Of a stretch of 64,000 nt of DNA, positions 42,666 to 50,758 are shown piece by piece. Below the pieces are notes generated by a model. The model had not been told where the DNA came from, searched no databases, and saw only the letters and a program-made list of their open reading frames with translations. This DNA is from Halocynthiibacter namhaensis (GTDB lineage: Bacteria; Pseudomonadota; Alphaproteobacteria; Rhodobacterales; Rhodobacteraceae). The stretch spans positions 37,587 through 101,586 of the forward strand of contig NZ_JWIF01000072.1 in NCBI RefSeq assembly GCF_000812685.1. The letters are read 5' to 3'. Made by a program: the position numbers and the translations under genes. Positions within the stretch are counted from its first letter, which is position 1. The number at the start of each line of letters is the position of its first letter.

Positions 42666-43665
42666 ATGACCTATCTCGAACCCACTCGGAATGCTGATCT
42701 CCATTTAATCACCCCAGTTATACAACAAAACCACACCCAAGAGATCATCGTGATCTTGCCCGATGGCACCAGCCCTGCCGCCGCCCAAATGGTGGATGAC
42801 TTATTCACTATGGCCAATGATCTGATCCCGGGGTCCCCCTATCAAGTGTCCTTTCGCCCGCTTTCTGCCCCCATCGACCGCGATCCGCGCAGATGGCGTC
42901 GGCGCAGCTATATTTTCATGGGTGACCTGCAAAGTCGTTGGGATGTAACAGATATTCAACGCAAACGTCTGCAACAGATCTTGCATCTGTCACCGCGCAC
43001 CCTGCTGATCGGTGGCGCTGTGTTCCTTCCGGTCAGCTGCGGGTTTGGCAACCAACATAGCTTGGCCATCCACCCAAATTTCATGGCCGCTGCCACCGAA
43101 GAGAACCTGCACACCGCAACCCCAGGCACCCAAACCGCCAGATCCGGCACGATCGCCAGCGCCGTCAGCTCATTCGCGGCCCTTCCCCTGTTCCTTGAGA
43201 TGATCCAGCACGATCAGGGCCACTTCATTTCAGATGCGGTGGCTCAATATCTTGGCATGGCCAAGAACCGCACCAACCCCTCCAAGGTCTTCTTGAACCT
43301 GCAACGCCTGTCCTGTGATGACCCGCTGATCGTCAACACATTGAACACCATGCAGTCGAACATCGAGACCCCGCTTAGAATCCGGGAACTTGCTGAAATC
43401 GCAGGTGTTTCCACCCGACAGCTGGAACGCCGCTTCCAAGAAAAAAACCAACGCAAGCCCCCTGCCCGCTTATCGGTCGCTGCGGTTGGAAAAAGCATTG
43501 CAGCTGCTGCAACACACCAGCATGTCACTGCCCGAAATCGCCATCGCCACCGGGTTTGGCACCCGCTGCAACCTGACCCGCTGGTTCACGCGTGCCTACA
43601 ATTGCAGCCCCAAAGCCATGCGCGACGAGGTCTTTTCTGGCGCCTCCCCCCAAGGGTCCGCTTAA
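42666..43665 (+). pseudogene. AraC/GlxA-type transcriptional regulator, frameshifted
   Basis: The first frame (42666 to about 43447) holds a GlxA-like N-terminal domain (QEIIVILPDGTSPAAAQMVDD; GAVFLPVSCGFGNQHSLAIH) and the start of the AraC DNA-binding domain (IRELAEIAGVSTRQLERRFQEK). The domain then continues in another frame (NASPLPAYRSLRLEKALQLL, then SLPEIAIATGFGTRCNLTRW and the end at 43665). The break is at a run of seven A (43441-43447); six A would join them as EKTNASPL. The intact protein would have about 332 residues. It may regulate the TPR/PhnD-like genes 90 bp downstream. Mutation, phase variation or assembly error cannot be separated. Confidence 0.8.
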
Positions 43666-43755
43666 GCGCGCGGTCTTGGCCATCTCGCCAGACTTGCAAT
43701 CAATGCGATATCCCTGCCATATGTACAGACATAATAATCACATGTCTGGGCCACC

Positions 43756-45450
43756 ATGGATAGATTCAACCTCGGAAATCATGCAAAGCAGATTTCAACA
43801 CAGTCAGAACAAGCGCAATATTGGTTCAACTACGGACTAAATTGGTGCTACGGATTTAACCATGAAGAAGGCGTAAAATGCTTCCTTAAGGCCCTAGAAT
43901 ACGACCCAACCTGCGTCATGGCCCATTGGGGCGTCGCCTATGGATCAGGCCCCTTTTACAACAACACCTGGCGTCAATTCAGCGTCCCAGAGGCCAACGC
44001 AACCACCCGTCTTTGCTGTGATCACATCGAAAACGCCCGCGCCTGTGCAGATCACGCATCCCCACTCGAAAACGCCCTGGTCGAAGCGCTTGCACAGCGC
44101 TTTCAACACCCCCATGCGGTGTCTGGCGATGAATATGATCGCTGGGACGATGCCTATGCCAGTGCCATGCGCCGGGTCTATCACGCTTATCCCAACGATC
44201 ACGATGTCATGGCCCTCTGCGCCGAAGCCTTGATGACCCGCACCGCCTGGCAACTATGGGATGTCCAAACGGGCCTGCCCACAGCCAAGGCTGACACATT
44301 AGAAGCACTTGAAATAATTGAAAAATCAATTGCATTCCACGATGCCCAAGGTACCCCGCAGCACCCTGCGATTTTGCATCTGCACATTCACGTCACTGAA
44401 ATGTCTGCAACCCCCGAACGCGCAATGCAATCCGCTGACCGCCTTGCCACGCTCTGCCCGGATGCCGGCCACATGAACCACATGCCGGGGCACACTTATG
44501 TGCTGTGTGGCGATTACGAAAAAGCCAAAATTGCCAGCGAAAAAGCCATTCGCGCCGACAATCTTTATGTGGATTATGCCGGGGCCTTCAATTTCTACAC
44601 CACTGCACGCTGCCACGATCTGCATCTGATGATGTACACCTGCATGTTCCTTGGTCAATACCAGCCCGCGATCAAAGCCGCGCGTCAGATGTGTGAAACG
44701 CTTTCTGAGGACGTGTTGTCCGTTCCAGACCGCCCGCAATTGGCGATCACCATGGAAGGCTATTACGCAATGATGATGCACGTCCTGGTTCGCTTTGGCC
44801 GTTGGCAGGATATCATCGATACCCCCCTGCCCCCCAAGCCCGACCTGTATTGCGTCTCAACCGCGATGCATCACTATGCCAAAGGCGTGGCACAGGCCGC
44901 CCTTAAGAACTTCACCGAGGCCGATGCCGAGACGCAAAAATTCTACAAAGCATGTGCCCGCATCCCAAATGATCGCCGCTTTTTCAACAACTCTGCACAT
45001 GACATTCTGGCCGTTGGTGAAAAGATGCTGGAAGGCGAACGAGAATACCACAGGGGCAACTATGAAACCGCCTTCGCCGCCCTGCGCGAAAGCGTCCACC
45101 GTGACGACAATCTGGCCTATACTGAACCCTGGGCATGGATGCACCCACCCCGCCACGCCTTGGCCGCCCTGCTTGCTGAACAAGGCCATTACACAGAGGC
45201 CGAGACCGTCTATCGCACCGACCTTGGGTTAAACGACACTTTGCAACGCTGCGCGCAGCATCCCGACAACATCTGGGCATTACATGGGCTTGTTGAATGC
45301 CTACGTCTGCGCGGTGACACAGATGAACTTCCCGCCCTTGAGGAAAAACTTGCACGCGCACAGGAAAAAACAGATGTAGATGTAACCTCGTCTTGCCTGT
45401 GCAGAACCCAAACCAACGCCCCCACCCAAGCCAGTTGTTGTGGCAGCTAA
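43756..45450 (+). CDS. Tetratricopeptide-repeat protein with Cys-rich tail
   Basis: 564 residues, soluble, built of TPR-like helical pairs: FNHEEGVKCFLKALEYDPTCVMAHWGVAYG near the N-terminus, GDYEKAKIASEKAIRADNLY in the middle, and GHYTEAETVYRTDLGLN near the end. The first repeats also have GPFYNNTW, a conserved block in a bacterial TPR family often annotated only as hypothetical. The C-terminus carries CLCRTQTNAPTQASCCGS, a cysteine cluster that could bind metal or form disulfides. It is 12 bp upstream of the PhnD-like gene, so the two probably act together. Function unknown. Confidence 0.85.
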   Translation: MDRFNLGNHAKQISTQSEQAQYWFNYGLNWCYGFNHEEGVKCFLKALEYDPTCVMAHWGVAYGSGPFYNNTWRQFSVPEANATTRLCCDHIENARACADHASPLENALVEALAQRFQHPHAVSGDEYDRWDDAYASAMRRVYHAYPNDHDVMALCAEALMTRTAWQLWDVQTGLPTAKADTLEALEIIEKSIAFHDAQGTPQHPAILHLHIHVTEMSATPERAMQSADRLATLCPDAGHMNHMPGHTYVLCGDYEKAKIASEKAIRADNLYVDYAGAFNFYTTARCHDLHLMMYTCMFLGQYQPAIKAARQMCETLSEDVLSVPDRPQLAITMEGYYAMMMHVLVRFGRWQDIIDTPLPPKPDLYCVSTAMHHYAKGVAQAALKNFTEADAETQKFYKACARIPNDRRFFNNSAHDILAVGEKMLEGEREYHRGNYETAFAALRESVHRDDNLAYTEPWAWMHPPRHALAALLAEQGHYTEAETVYRTDLGLNDTLQRCAQHPDNIWALHGLVECLRLRGDTDELPALEEKLARAQEKTDVDVTSSCLCRTQTNAPTQASCCGS

Positions 45451-45462
45451 AAGGACACTCAA

Positions 45463-46209
45463 ATGATCGCAAATCTGATGATGTATCAACGCCCACAGTT
45501 GGCCAAGGCCCATGACCGTTTTTGGGCGTTGATACGCGCGAACCTGAAAAACGCAGGTGTTGATGCCCCTGAAACCCTATCCCAAGATGCAGAAGAATTC
45601 TTTGTATGGAAGCACCCTGATTTGGTCTTAAGCCAAACCTGCGGCATGCCATTTCGCACCTGGCTGCATGATAAGGTTAACTTGGTTGGCACCCCGGATT
45701 ACGGATTGGAAGGCTGTCCGCCCGGTTATTATCACAGTGCAATCGTCGTGCGCGCAGATGATCCCCGTCAGCACATATCCGAGTTTCGCGACGAAACCTT
45801 CGCCTATAACCAGACGTTTTCACAATCAGGCTATGCCGCCGCATATTGGCATCTAAAGCCCCATGGGTTTTGGTTCAAAAACACGTTGCACACGGAACAG
45901 CACCTAAAATCCGCGCACGCCGTGGCCGCGGGAGACGCGGGCATCGCGTCACTGGATGCCGTGTCCTGGCGTCTGATGCAGCAATATGAACCCTTCGCCA
46001 AAAACTTGCGTGTGCTCGCCCTGACAGAACCGACGCCAGGACTTCCGATGATCACATCAAAATCACAGAAACCAGATGTCATCTTCAACGCCGTCAATAC
46101 TGCTTTGGAAATGCTGGAAGCCGGTGATCGGGCCCTCCTTGGGATCAACGCGATCACGCGCATTCCCAAGGAAGATTATCTTGCGATCCCTAATCCTGAC
46201 GAAACCTGA
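45463..46209 (+). CDS. PhnD-like phosphate/phosphonate-binding domain protein
   Basis: 248 residues with a two-lobed periplasmic-binding fold: LSQTCGMPFRTWLHDKVNLVG, IVVRADDPRQHISEF, and TSKSQKPDVIFNAVNTALEML. This pattern matches the PhnD/phosphonate-binding superfamily. There is no signal peptide, so as read it would be cytoplasmic, unlike a transporter component, and no permease or ATPase is adjacent. It could be a cytoplasmic ligand sensor working with the TPR protein upstream. It is convergent with parB, only 9 bp apart. Substrate not inferable. Confidence 0.78.
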   Translation: MIANLMMYQRPQLAKAHDRFWALIRANLKNAGVDAPETLSQDAEEFFVWKHPDLVLSQTCGMPFRTWLHDKVNLVGTPDYGLEGCPPGYYHSAIVVRADDPRQHISEFRDETFAYNQTFSQSGYAAAYWHLKPHGFWFKNTLHTEQHLKSAHAVAAGDAGIASLDAVSWRLMQQYEPFAKNLRVLALTEPTPGLPMITSKSQKPDVIFNAVNTALEMLEAGDRALLGINAITRIPKEDYLAIPNPDET

Positions 46210-46218
46210 TCCAAGATC

Positions 46219-47277
46219 CTAGCGCAGAGCTTGGTCAATCAACTTCGAAATCTCGGCCGCCATATCTTCGGATATCTGGCGGCCTTTTAATTCAAACTTT
46301 GCGCCATCGGCGGATAAGGTCACTTGCAACGTGCCGCCAGCTTCCATCACGGATTGCGGCAGACGTTTGACCTCGGTTGGGCGACCGCCTTTGTTCACAG
46401 TTGGGTTCGCTGGCGTCGCAACCCCATCCAACCATGCCTCAATGCTGGCCCATTCAGATCTGCTGTCTGTTGGCGTCACATCCCCAAGCACCCGACGCAG
46501 GTCTTCGCCGTTGTTGTTGCGCAGCCCGCTGGCCAGCTTAAGGCCGTTCTTTTCAGACAGGTTGGCTGGAAATTTCAACAGATCGCCGAGCATCTCGTGA
46601 ATCAAGGCAAAGCTGCGCACCTTGGATCGCTTGGCTTTGGACACGGAGGCAAATAGGGCGTCAACCGCGTCTGCAACGCTGTTAAACGCGCCTTGACCCA
46701 CGGCCAATACAGATATTCTGCCGCGCTCATATGGTGTCAGATCCGCGCGAATTTCGTTTTCCTCAACCATGTTGATATAGGCGTCGGCACTGGCATACCC
46801 GGGGCGCACAAAAGCGGGGATCTTTTCGAAATAGATGTTTTCCTGCGCCAAGATTTTGAACGCCTGCAAGCGCCGAAACCCGGAAATCAGGCCATAGCCA
46901 TCCGGGGTTTTGACGACTTCAATCGGCGTGCGCAGACCACTTGTGCGCAGCGAGGTTTCCAGTTCTTCCATCTCGGTGGGGTTCGCAACCATGCGATCCC
47001 GACGGATGTGGTCTTCGTCGATCTCGCCCAAGGCAATATGTTCTGCAACCAGACCCGCCGTTTGCGCCACGTGGTATTTCGCGGCCTCAGCTTCAGCCGC
47101 GATCAAGGCGGCCCGATCCGTAACCTGTTCCATTGCGGCCAAAGCGGCCGCTTCGCCTGCGACCTGGGCGATGGGGGGGATCATGGATTTCGTTTCCAAC
47201 GGTTTCGCCGCGAAACCGTCTTCGATAGCATTCAAAGTGCTTGCGTCCGGCGCAATCAGGCGTCTGCGTTTGGCCAT
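46219..47277 (-). CDS. parB: Plasmid partition protein ParB
   Basis: 352 residues. Central ParB/Spo0J core: EIDEDHIRRDRMVANPTEMEELETSL, GYGLISGFRRLQAFKILAQE (the G-x-RR CTP/ATP-binding box), and VEENEIRADLTPYERGRISV. A helix-turn-helix part (FALIHEMLGDLLKFPANLSE) and a C-terminal domain follow. It binds centromere-like parS sites and works with ParA to segregate the replicon. The start shares one base with the parA stop (TAATG). One candidate parS (47202-47216) lies within its own 5-prime end. Confidence 0.93.
   Translation of the reverse strand: MAKRRRLIAPDASTLNAIEDGFAAKPLETKSMIPPIAQVAGEAAALAAMEQVTDRAALIAAEAEAAKYHVAQTAGLVAEHIALGEIDEDHIRRDRMVANPTEMEELETSLRTSGLRTPIEVVKTPDGYGLISGFRRLQAFKILAQENIYFEKIPAFVRPGYASADAYINMVEENEIRADLTPYERGRISVLAVGQGAFNSVADAVDALFASVSKAKRSKVRSFALIHEMLGDLLKFPANLSEKNGLKLASGLRNNNGEDLRRVLGDVTPTDSRSEWASIEAWLDGVATPANPTVNKGGRPTEVKRLPQSVMEAGGTLQVTLSADGAKFELKGRQISEDMAAEISKLIDQALR
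47202..47216. promoter_or_regulatory. Candidate parS site 1
   Basis: GTTTCGCCGCGAAAC is a perfect palindrome about a central C, extended to 21 bp (47199-47219) as ACGGTTTCGC-C-GCGAAACCGT. It lies inside the parB 5-prime coding region. The half-site resembles GTTTC...GAAAC of chromosomal parS. A second copy of the 15-mer with central G is in parA. Confidence 0.5.
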
Positions 47278-48653
47278 TATTCAGTCTCCATATTTGCATC
47301 GCGCCACCAGCTGCCGATCAAAAGTTCTTTGAACTCAGCATAAGTTTGGTCAAAGGCCTCGCGACCGCGCACATAGGTGTCACGGTTGAAATCCCGATAA
47401 TCCGCCTCATAGATCCCATTCACCTGTTCGCCAGCTTGGCCAACCAAAGCCGTAAAATCTTGACGATAGGCATTCATGAAATCACCAAAATAGGCCTGAA
47501 TGACATTTGCCATGTCGGTCTGTTGGCTGGCATCAAAGCGCGTTATAATCGCACGCACTACGTCCCATTCGAATTTAATTTCAGGTAAACCCGCCGCACG
47601 TTGCAGAGCGTTTTCACCATCTTCAATCGAAGCAAATGTGGTGTAGAGCATATCAAAGAAACGCCCCGTGGAATCGAATTCAAGGAACGACGCACCCAGT
47701 GGCACCAGCAAAATATCCGCCGCCGCCAGCGCGTTGATCGTCAGGTAGCCAAGGGCAGGGGGCGTGTCCAACAGGACAATGTCATATTCCTCAAGGATGC
47801 CTTCATCTTCCAAGAAATTGGTCAGCCCATCCCAAAGCGGCCAGGATTTTAGGCCCATACGCCAAACGGGAATTTGAAATTCTGCCCAATAGAGATTTAG
47901 CTGTGCCCCGATCAGGTCGATATTGGGCCAGTGGGTTTTCTGAATGACGTTTCGCGGCGAAACCTCAAGCGCTTCTTTCAAAGTTTCATCCAACGGAATT
48001 TCTGGCTGCGCACGCGCGCGCCGCAATTCGTTTTCGGCCGTCACAGCGCGGGCATAATCTTTCGCCAGCAATGGGAAGACGGTGGACCATTCGTCGGGCA
48101 CAGTGCCACCCATGATCGAGGTCATCGAACCCTGACTGTCTAGATCAATCACCAGAACTTTATAGCCATCCAAAGCGGCCGACATCGCGAGATGCGCTGC
48201 GGTGGATGTTTTGCCAACGCCGCCTTTGAAATTCGCCACCGCTGCGACTTTGGCCGGCAACCCCTCGGGGCGATAGGGCATGTATTCTTTTGTACTGACA
48301 CCTTCAGCGTCAAAGTGTTTGCGTAGAATAAGGATCTCTTCCAGCGTAAACCATTTTGAGCCACTTTCGCCTTCCCCTTGGGGCAGGTCTTCATTGGCTT
48401 TCAGAACACGACGCAGATGGGCGGGCGCAACGGGGATCAGATATTTTGTGATCTCCCAGATGGAAAATTTGCGCAAACGTTTTTCGCCGTCAGGGGCATA
48501 TCCACGTTTTGCGAGATCCTCGCGGCCACGGGTGCAAAATGCTGCGGCTTTTGCGAATCGTTGTGTGTCGATAGGATCAGGAAGCTTGCGCGCCGATGCC
48601 TCTGGATCGAGTTTCTGGTACGGGGGCAGGGGGGGCTGATTTGATTTGCTCAC
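47277..48653 (-). CDS. parA: Plasmid partition ATPase ParA
   Basis: 458 residues. The N-terminal about 140 residues contain a winged-helix-like segment (FSIWEITKYLIPVAPAHLRR), typical of plasmid type Ia ParA proteins that also act as repressors of the par operon. The deviant Walker A box AAVANFKGGVGKTSTAAHLA and VIDLDSQGSMTSIMGG follow, with LLDTPPALGYLTINALAAADI as Walker B. It leads the parAB operon, divergent from repB across the origin region. The length and N-terminal extension match roseobacter plasmid ParA proteins. Confidence 0.95.
   Translation of the reverse strand: MSKSNQPPLPPYQKLDPEASARKLPDPIDTQRFAKAAAFCTRGREDLAKRGYAPDGEKRLRKFSIWEITKYLIPVAPAHLRRVLKANEDLPQGEGESGSKWFTLEEILILRKHFDAEGVSTKEYMPYRPEGLPAKVAAVANFKGGVGKTSTAAHLAMSAALDGYKVLVIDLDSQGSMTSIMGGTVPDEWSTVFPLLAKDYARAVTAENELRRARAQPEIPLDETLKEALEVSPRNVIQKTHWPNIDLIGAQLNLYWAEFQIPVWRMGLKSWPLWDGLTNFLEDEGILEEYDIVLLDTPPALGYLTINALAAADILLVPLGASFLEFDSTGRFFDMLYTTFASIEDGENALQRAAGLPEIKFEWDVVRAIITRFDASQQTDMANVIQAYFGDFMNAYRQDFTALVGQAGEQVNGIYEADYRDFNRDTYVRGREAFDQTYAEFKELLIGSWWRDANMETE
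47949..47963. promoter_or_regulatory. Candidate parS site 2
   Basis: GTTTCGCGGCGAAAC, a perfect 15-bp palindrome about a central G, inside parA. It is the same sequence as candidate site 1 except for the middle base, 747 bp away. Two near-identical perfect palindromes within the partition genes are unlikely by chance. Confidence 0.5.
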
Positions 48654-48893
48654 TTACAGGACCTATCGCGATGTTATCGGTTTTCTCGAATATCACAGAG
48701 AATAGCGCACATTTGATGGTCTCGCCAGTCTTCTTAGTTGGGAAACTGCTGAATTGTCCATAAAGCAGTGCTTTCTTCATGTTCATTCGAATAATATTGA
48801 GAAAAACACAGACAAACTGTTTAGTATTATTTAGTTTATTTAAGATATTTGCGTGTGAAAAAGCGTTTTTTTTCAAGATGTTAGTGGCACTTC

Positions 48894-49003
48894 GGGACCC
48901 GAATTCAGGACGAAAGGTACCGGGTTACGGTTTCAATGGAACCTGTTTACGGGATGAAAGGGACCCAAGTTCGGGGAGATGGGTACCGATTCTCAGGATG
49001 GGC
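48894..49003 (+). repeat. Five 22-bp iterons
   Basis: Units start at 48894, 48916, 48938, 48960 and 48982. All five begin GG-N-ACC, and all have C at position 13 and G at position 15; TT and G/A positions are partly conserved. A sixth degenerate unit may start at 49004. The 22-bp period is two helical turns, as expected for Rep_3 initiator binding. A further unit with the same GGAACC...TACGG pattern stands alone at 49113-49134. Confidence 0.7.
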
Positions 49004-49149
49004 AAAACCCCCGTTTTAGGGTCTATTTTGGGGTAGTTTACACCGTTTTTGGGTAAAGGCATCAACCCAAAAGCGGAATATGTGATGGGATTTAGTGGTC
49101 ACACCGGCCAAAGGAACCCACCTACGGTATGGCAATCTTTGGCAGGGTG

Positions 49150-49182
49150 GTCCGGGTTTCCTTCAAATTAGGGAACCCGGAC
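49150..49182. promoter_or_regulatory. Inverted repeat, probable rep autoregulation site
   Basis: GTCCGGGTTTCC (49150-49161) and GGGAACCCGGAC (49171-49182), 12-bp arms with one mismatch and a 9-nt spacer. Each arm contains GGAACCCGG or its near complement, which matches the iteron consensus GG-N-ACC-x-G. In Rep_3 plasmids inverted half-iterons in the rep promoter bind Rep dimers and repress rep. Confidence 0.6.
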
Positions 49183-49251
49183 AATACTTGAATGCGGGTA
49201 CCTGATATGCGATGGTGTCACGAGCAGAAAAAACAACGACACTATATTGGC

Positions 49252-50541
49252 ATGGCGAAACAACCGCTTGATTCTCAGAAGCTGACCGGTGCGCTGCGGC
49301 GCGAAACCGTTCGCAAAAATGTGGCAGCGATTCACATCTCGGGGAAGTTGTCTTTGCTGCAACGCAAGCTGTCCAATGTCTTGCTGCTGAACGCTTATGA
49401 CACATTGACGACCGCGCCATCACACACGATCGACGCGCGGACTTTGGCGATGATGGTTGGATATAATTCCAATGACATGGACACGTTGCGGGCGTCTCTG
49501 CGCGCATTGGCGGAAACCGTTGCGGAATGGGATATGCTGGACCAAGAGGGACGTCAGGAATGGGGCGTGTCATCGCTGTTATCTTTCGCGCGACTGAAGG
49601 GCGGTGTGTGCGAATATTCTTACTCCTCGGCCTTGGCGGAAAAACTGCATGATCCGAAGATCTATGCGTTGATCAATGTGAATATTCAGCGGAATTTTTC
49701 ATCGGGGCATGGGTTGGCCTTATATGAGAATTGTTACCGCTTTGTGCGCACAGGATCGACCGGTTGGTGGACTTTGGATGTGTTTCGCAAGCTGATGGGG
49801 ATCGATGACAGCGCTTATTATCAAAGTTTCAAACATCTGAATGCGAAGATCATTAAGCCTGCGGTGAAAGAAGTGAACAACAGTTCTGACATCATTGTTG
49901 AACCTGAGTTTCGCAAGAAGGGCAGGGCGGTGACGGATATTCGCTTTGTGATCCGTGAAAATCCACAGCTGGCGATGTTTGAGATCGACGATGGTGATGG
50001 GCTACGCGGGGAACCTGTGTATCAAGAATTGCGACGCCAGGGGGTGTCAGATCGGTTGAGCCGCCAGTGGATCGCGGAACATGGCGCGGATTATGTTGGG
50101 AAAAAACTGGATTATGTAAAAGGGCAGGGGGATGTGAAATCTGTGCCTGGATATTTAAGTGCGGCCTTGCGTGATGACTATGCGCAGGGGGATGCGCCTG
50201 CGGCCCCGGCCGAGGTCAGCCCTGAGGTTCAGCAGAAGGTTGAAAAACGTGCCCAAGCGGCGCGGCAGAAAGGTTTGGATGAAGATGCACGCTTTGCCGA
50301 AAGCCAACGGCGCAAAGCCCGGTTTAAGTTGGTGGCGGAACTTGCAGCGGCGCGCACGCCAACGCAACGCGATGCCGATAAGCGGTTGTTTGTTAACCGA
50401 CTGAAAGATCCGACCGACCGGCGCGAGTTCGAACGGCTTGGCTGGGAGTCTGCCTTGAACGGACGCGCGATTTTTGCATTTTGGCGCGAGCTGGCCCCGG
50501 AGGCGTTTGCTGAGATTGATCCAGCTGAAGACGATGCGTGA
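49252..50541 (+). CDS. repB: Replication initiator protein, Rep_3 family (RepB)
   Basis: 429 residues from MAKQPLDSQKLTGALRR. The frame is open to an ATG at 49192, which begins just after the operator-like repeat and is an alternative start. Two winged-helix domains of the Rep_3/RepB-type initiator can be followed: SLLQRKLSNVLLLNAYDTL and MMVGYNSNDMDTLRASLRAL in the first, and ENCYRFVRTGSTGWWTLDVFRKLMG with AYYQSFKHLNAKIIKPAVKEVN in the second. A basic C-terminal extension (about residues 290-400) is typical of roseobacter replicons. It binds the iterons upstream and starts replication. Together with parAB it shows that the window is extrachromosomal. Confidence 0.92.
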   Translation: MAKQPLDSQKLTGALRRETVRKNVAAIHISGKLSLLQRKLSNVLLLNAYDTLTTAPSHTIDARTLAMMVGYNSNDMDTLRASLRALAETVAEWDMLDQEGRQEWGVSSLLSFARLKGGVCEYSYSSALAEKLHDPKIYALINVNIQRNFSSGHGLALYENCYRFVRTGSTGWWTLDVFRKLMGIDDSAYYQSFKHLNAKIIKPAVKEVNNSSDIIVEPEFRKKGRAVTDIRFVIRENPQLAMFEIDDGDGLRGEPVYQELRRQGVSDRLSRQWIAEHGADYVGKKLDYVKGQGDVKSVPGYLSAALRDDYAQGDAPAAPAEVSPEVQQKVEKRAQAARQKGLDEDARFAESQRRKARFKLVAELAAARTPTQRDADKRLFVNRLKDPTDRREFERLGWESALNGRAIFAFWRELAPEAFAEIDPAEDDA

Positions 50542-50758
50542 CTGTTCTCTATCTCATTGACACTTCGGATCTATTGCCTGCCCCGTAAAGCCAAAGAAAA
50601 CCAATTGAAGAGACGCGTCGACCGCGCGGTTGAGACTGTGATTGGGTGTGGCATGATTGTGACGCAAGGGTTAATTTGTTGAAAACAATCTTGTGGGGAA
50701 TGCTTGAAATAAAATCCCCTCTCTTGGGATATAAATAGCTGAAGTGTGAGTTGCGGTA

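Larger units (their letters stand above)
48654..49251. other. Origin of replication region (oriV)
   Basis: 598 bp without genes between divergent parA and repB. In order: the parA promoter side (48654-48780); an AT-rich stretch (about 48790-48880) with TTTAGTATTATTTAGTTTAT and a T-run, a likely unwinding element; a 22-bp iteron array (48894-49003); degenerate repeats to about 49070; a solitary iteron (49113-49134); and an inverted repeat (49150-49182) just before the rep reading frame. Confidence 0.75.

Noticed and set aside
48894..49003. CRISPR array
   Set aside because: The regular 22-bp units have no constant repeat plus variable spacer structure, and no cas genes are present. They are better explained as iterons.
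50542..50758. Additional origin elements or a gene in the gap after repB
   Set aside because: The 217 bp show only a weak GGGGA/TCCCC hairpin. No repeats matching the iterons and no ORF with support.
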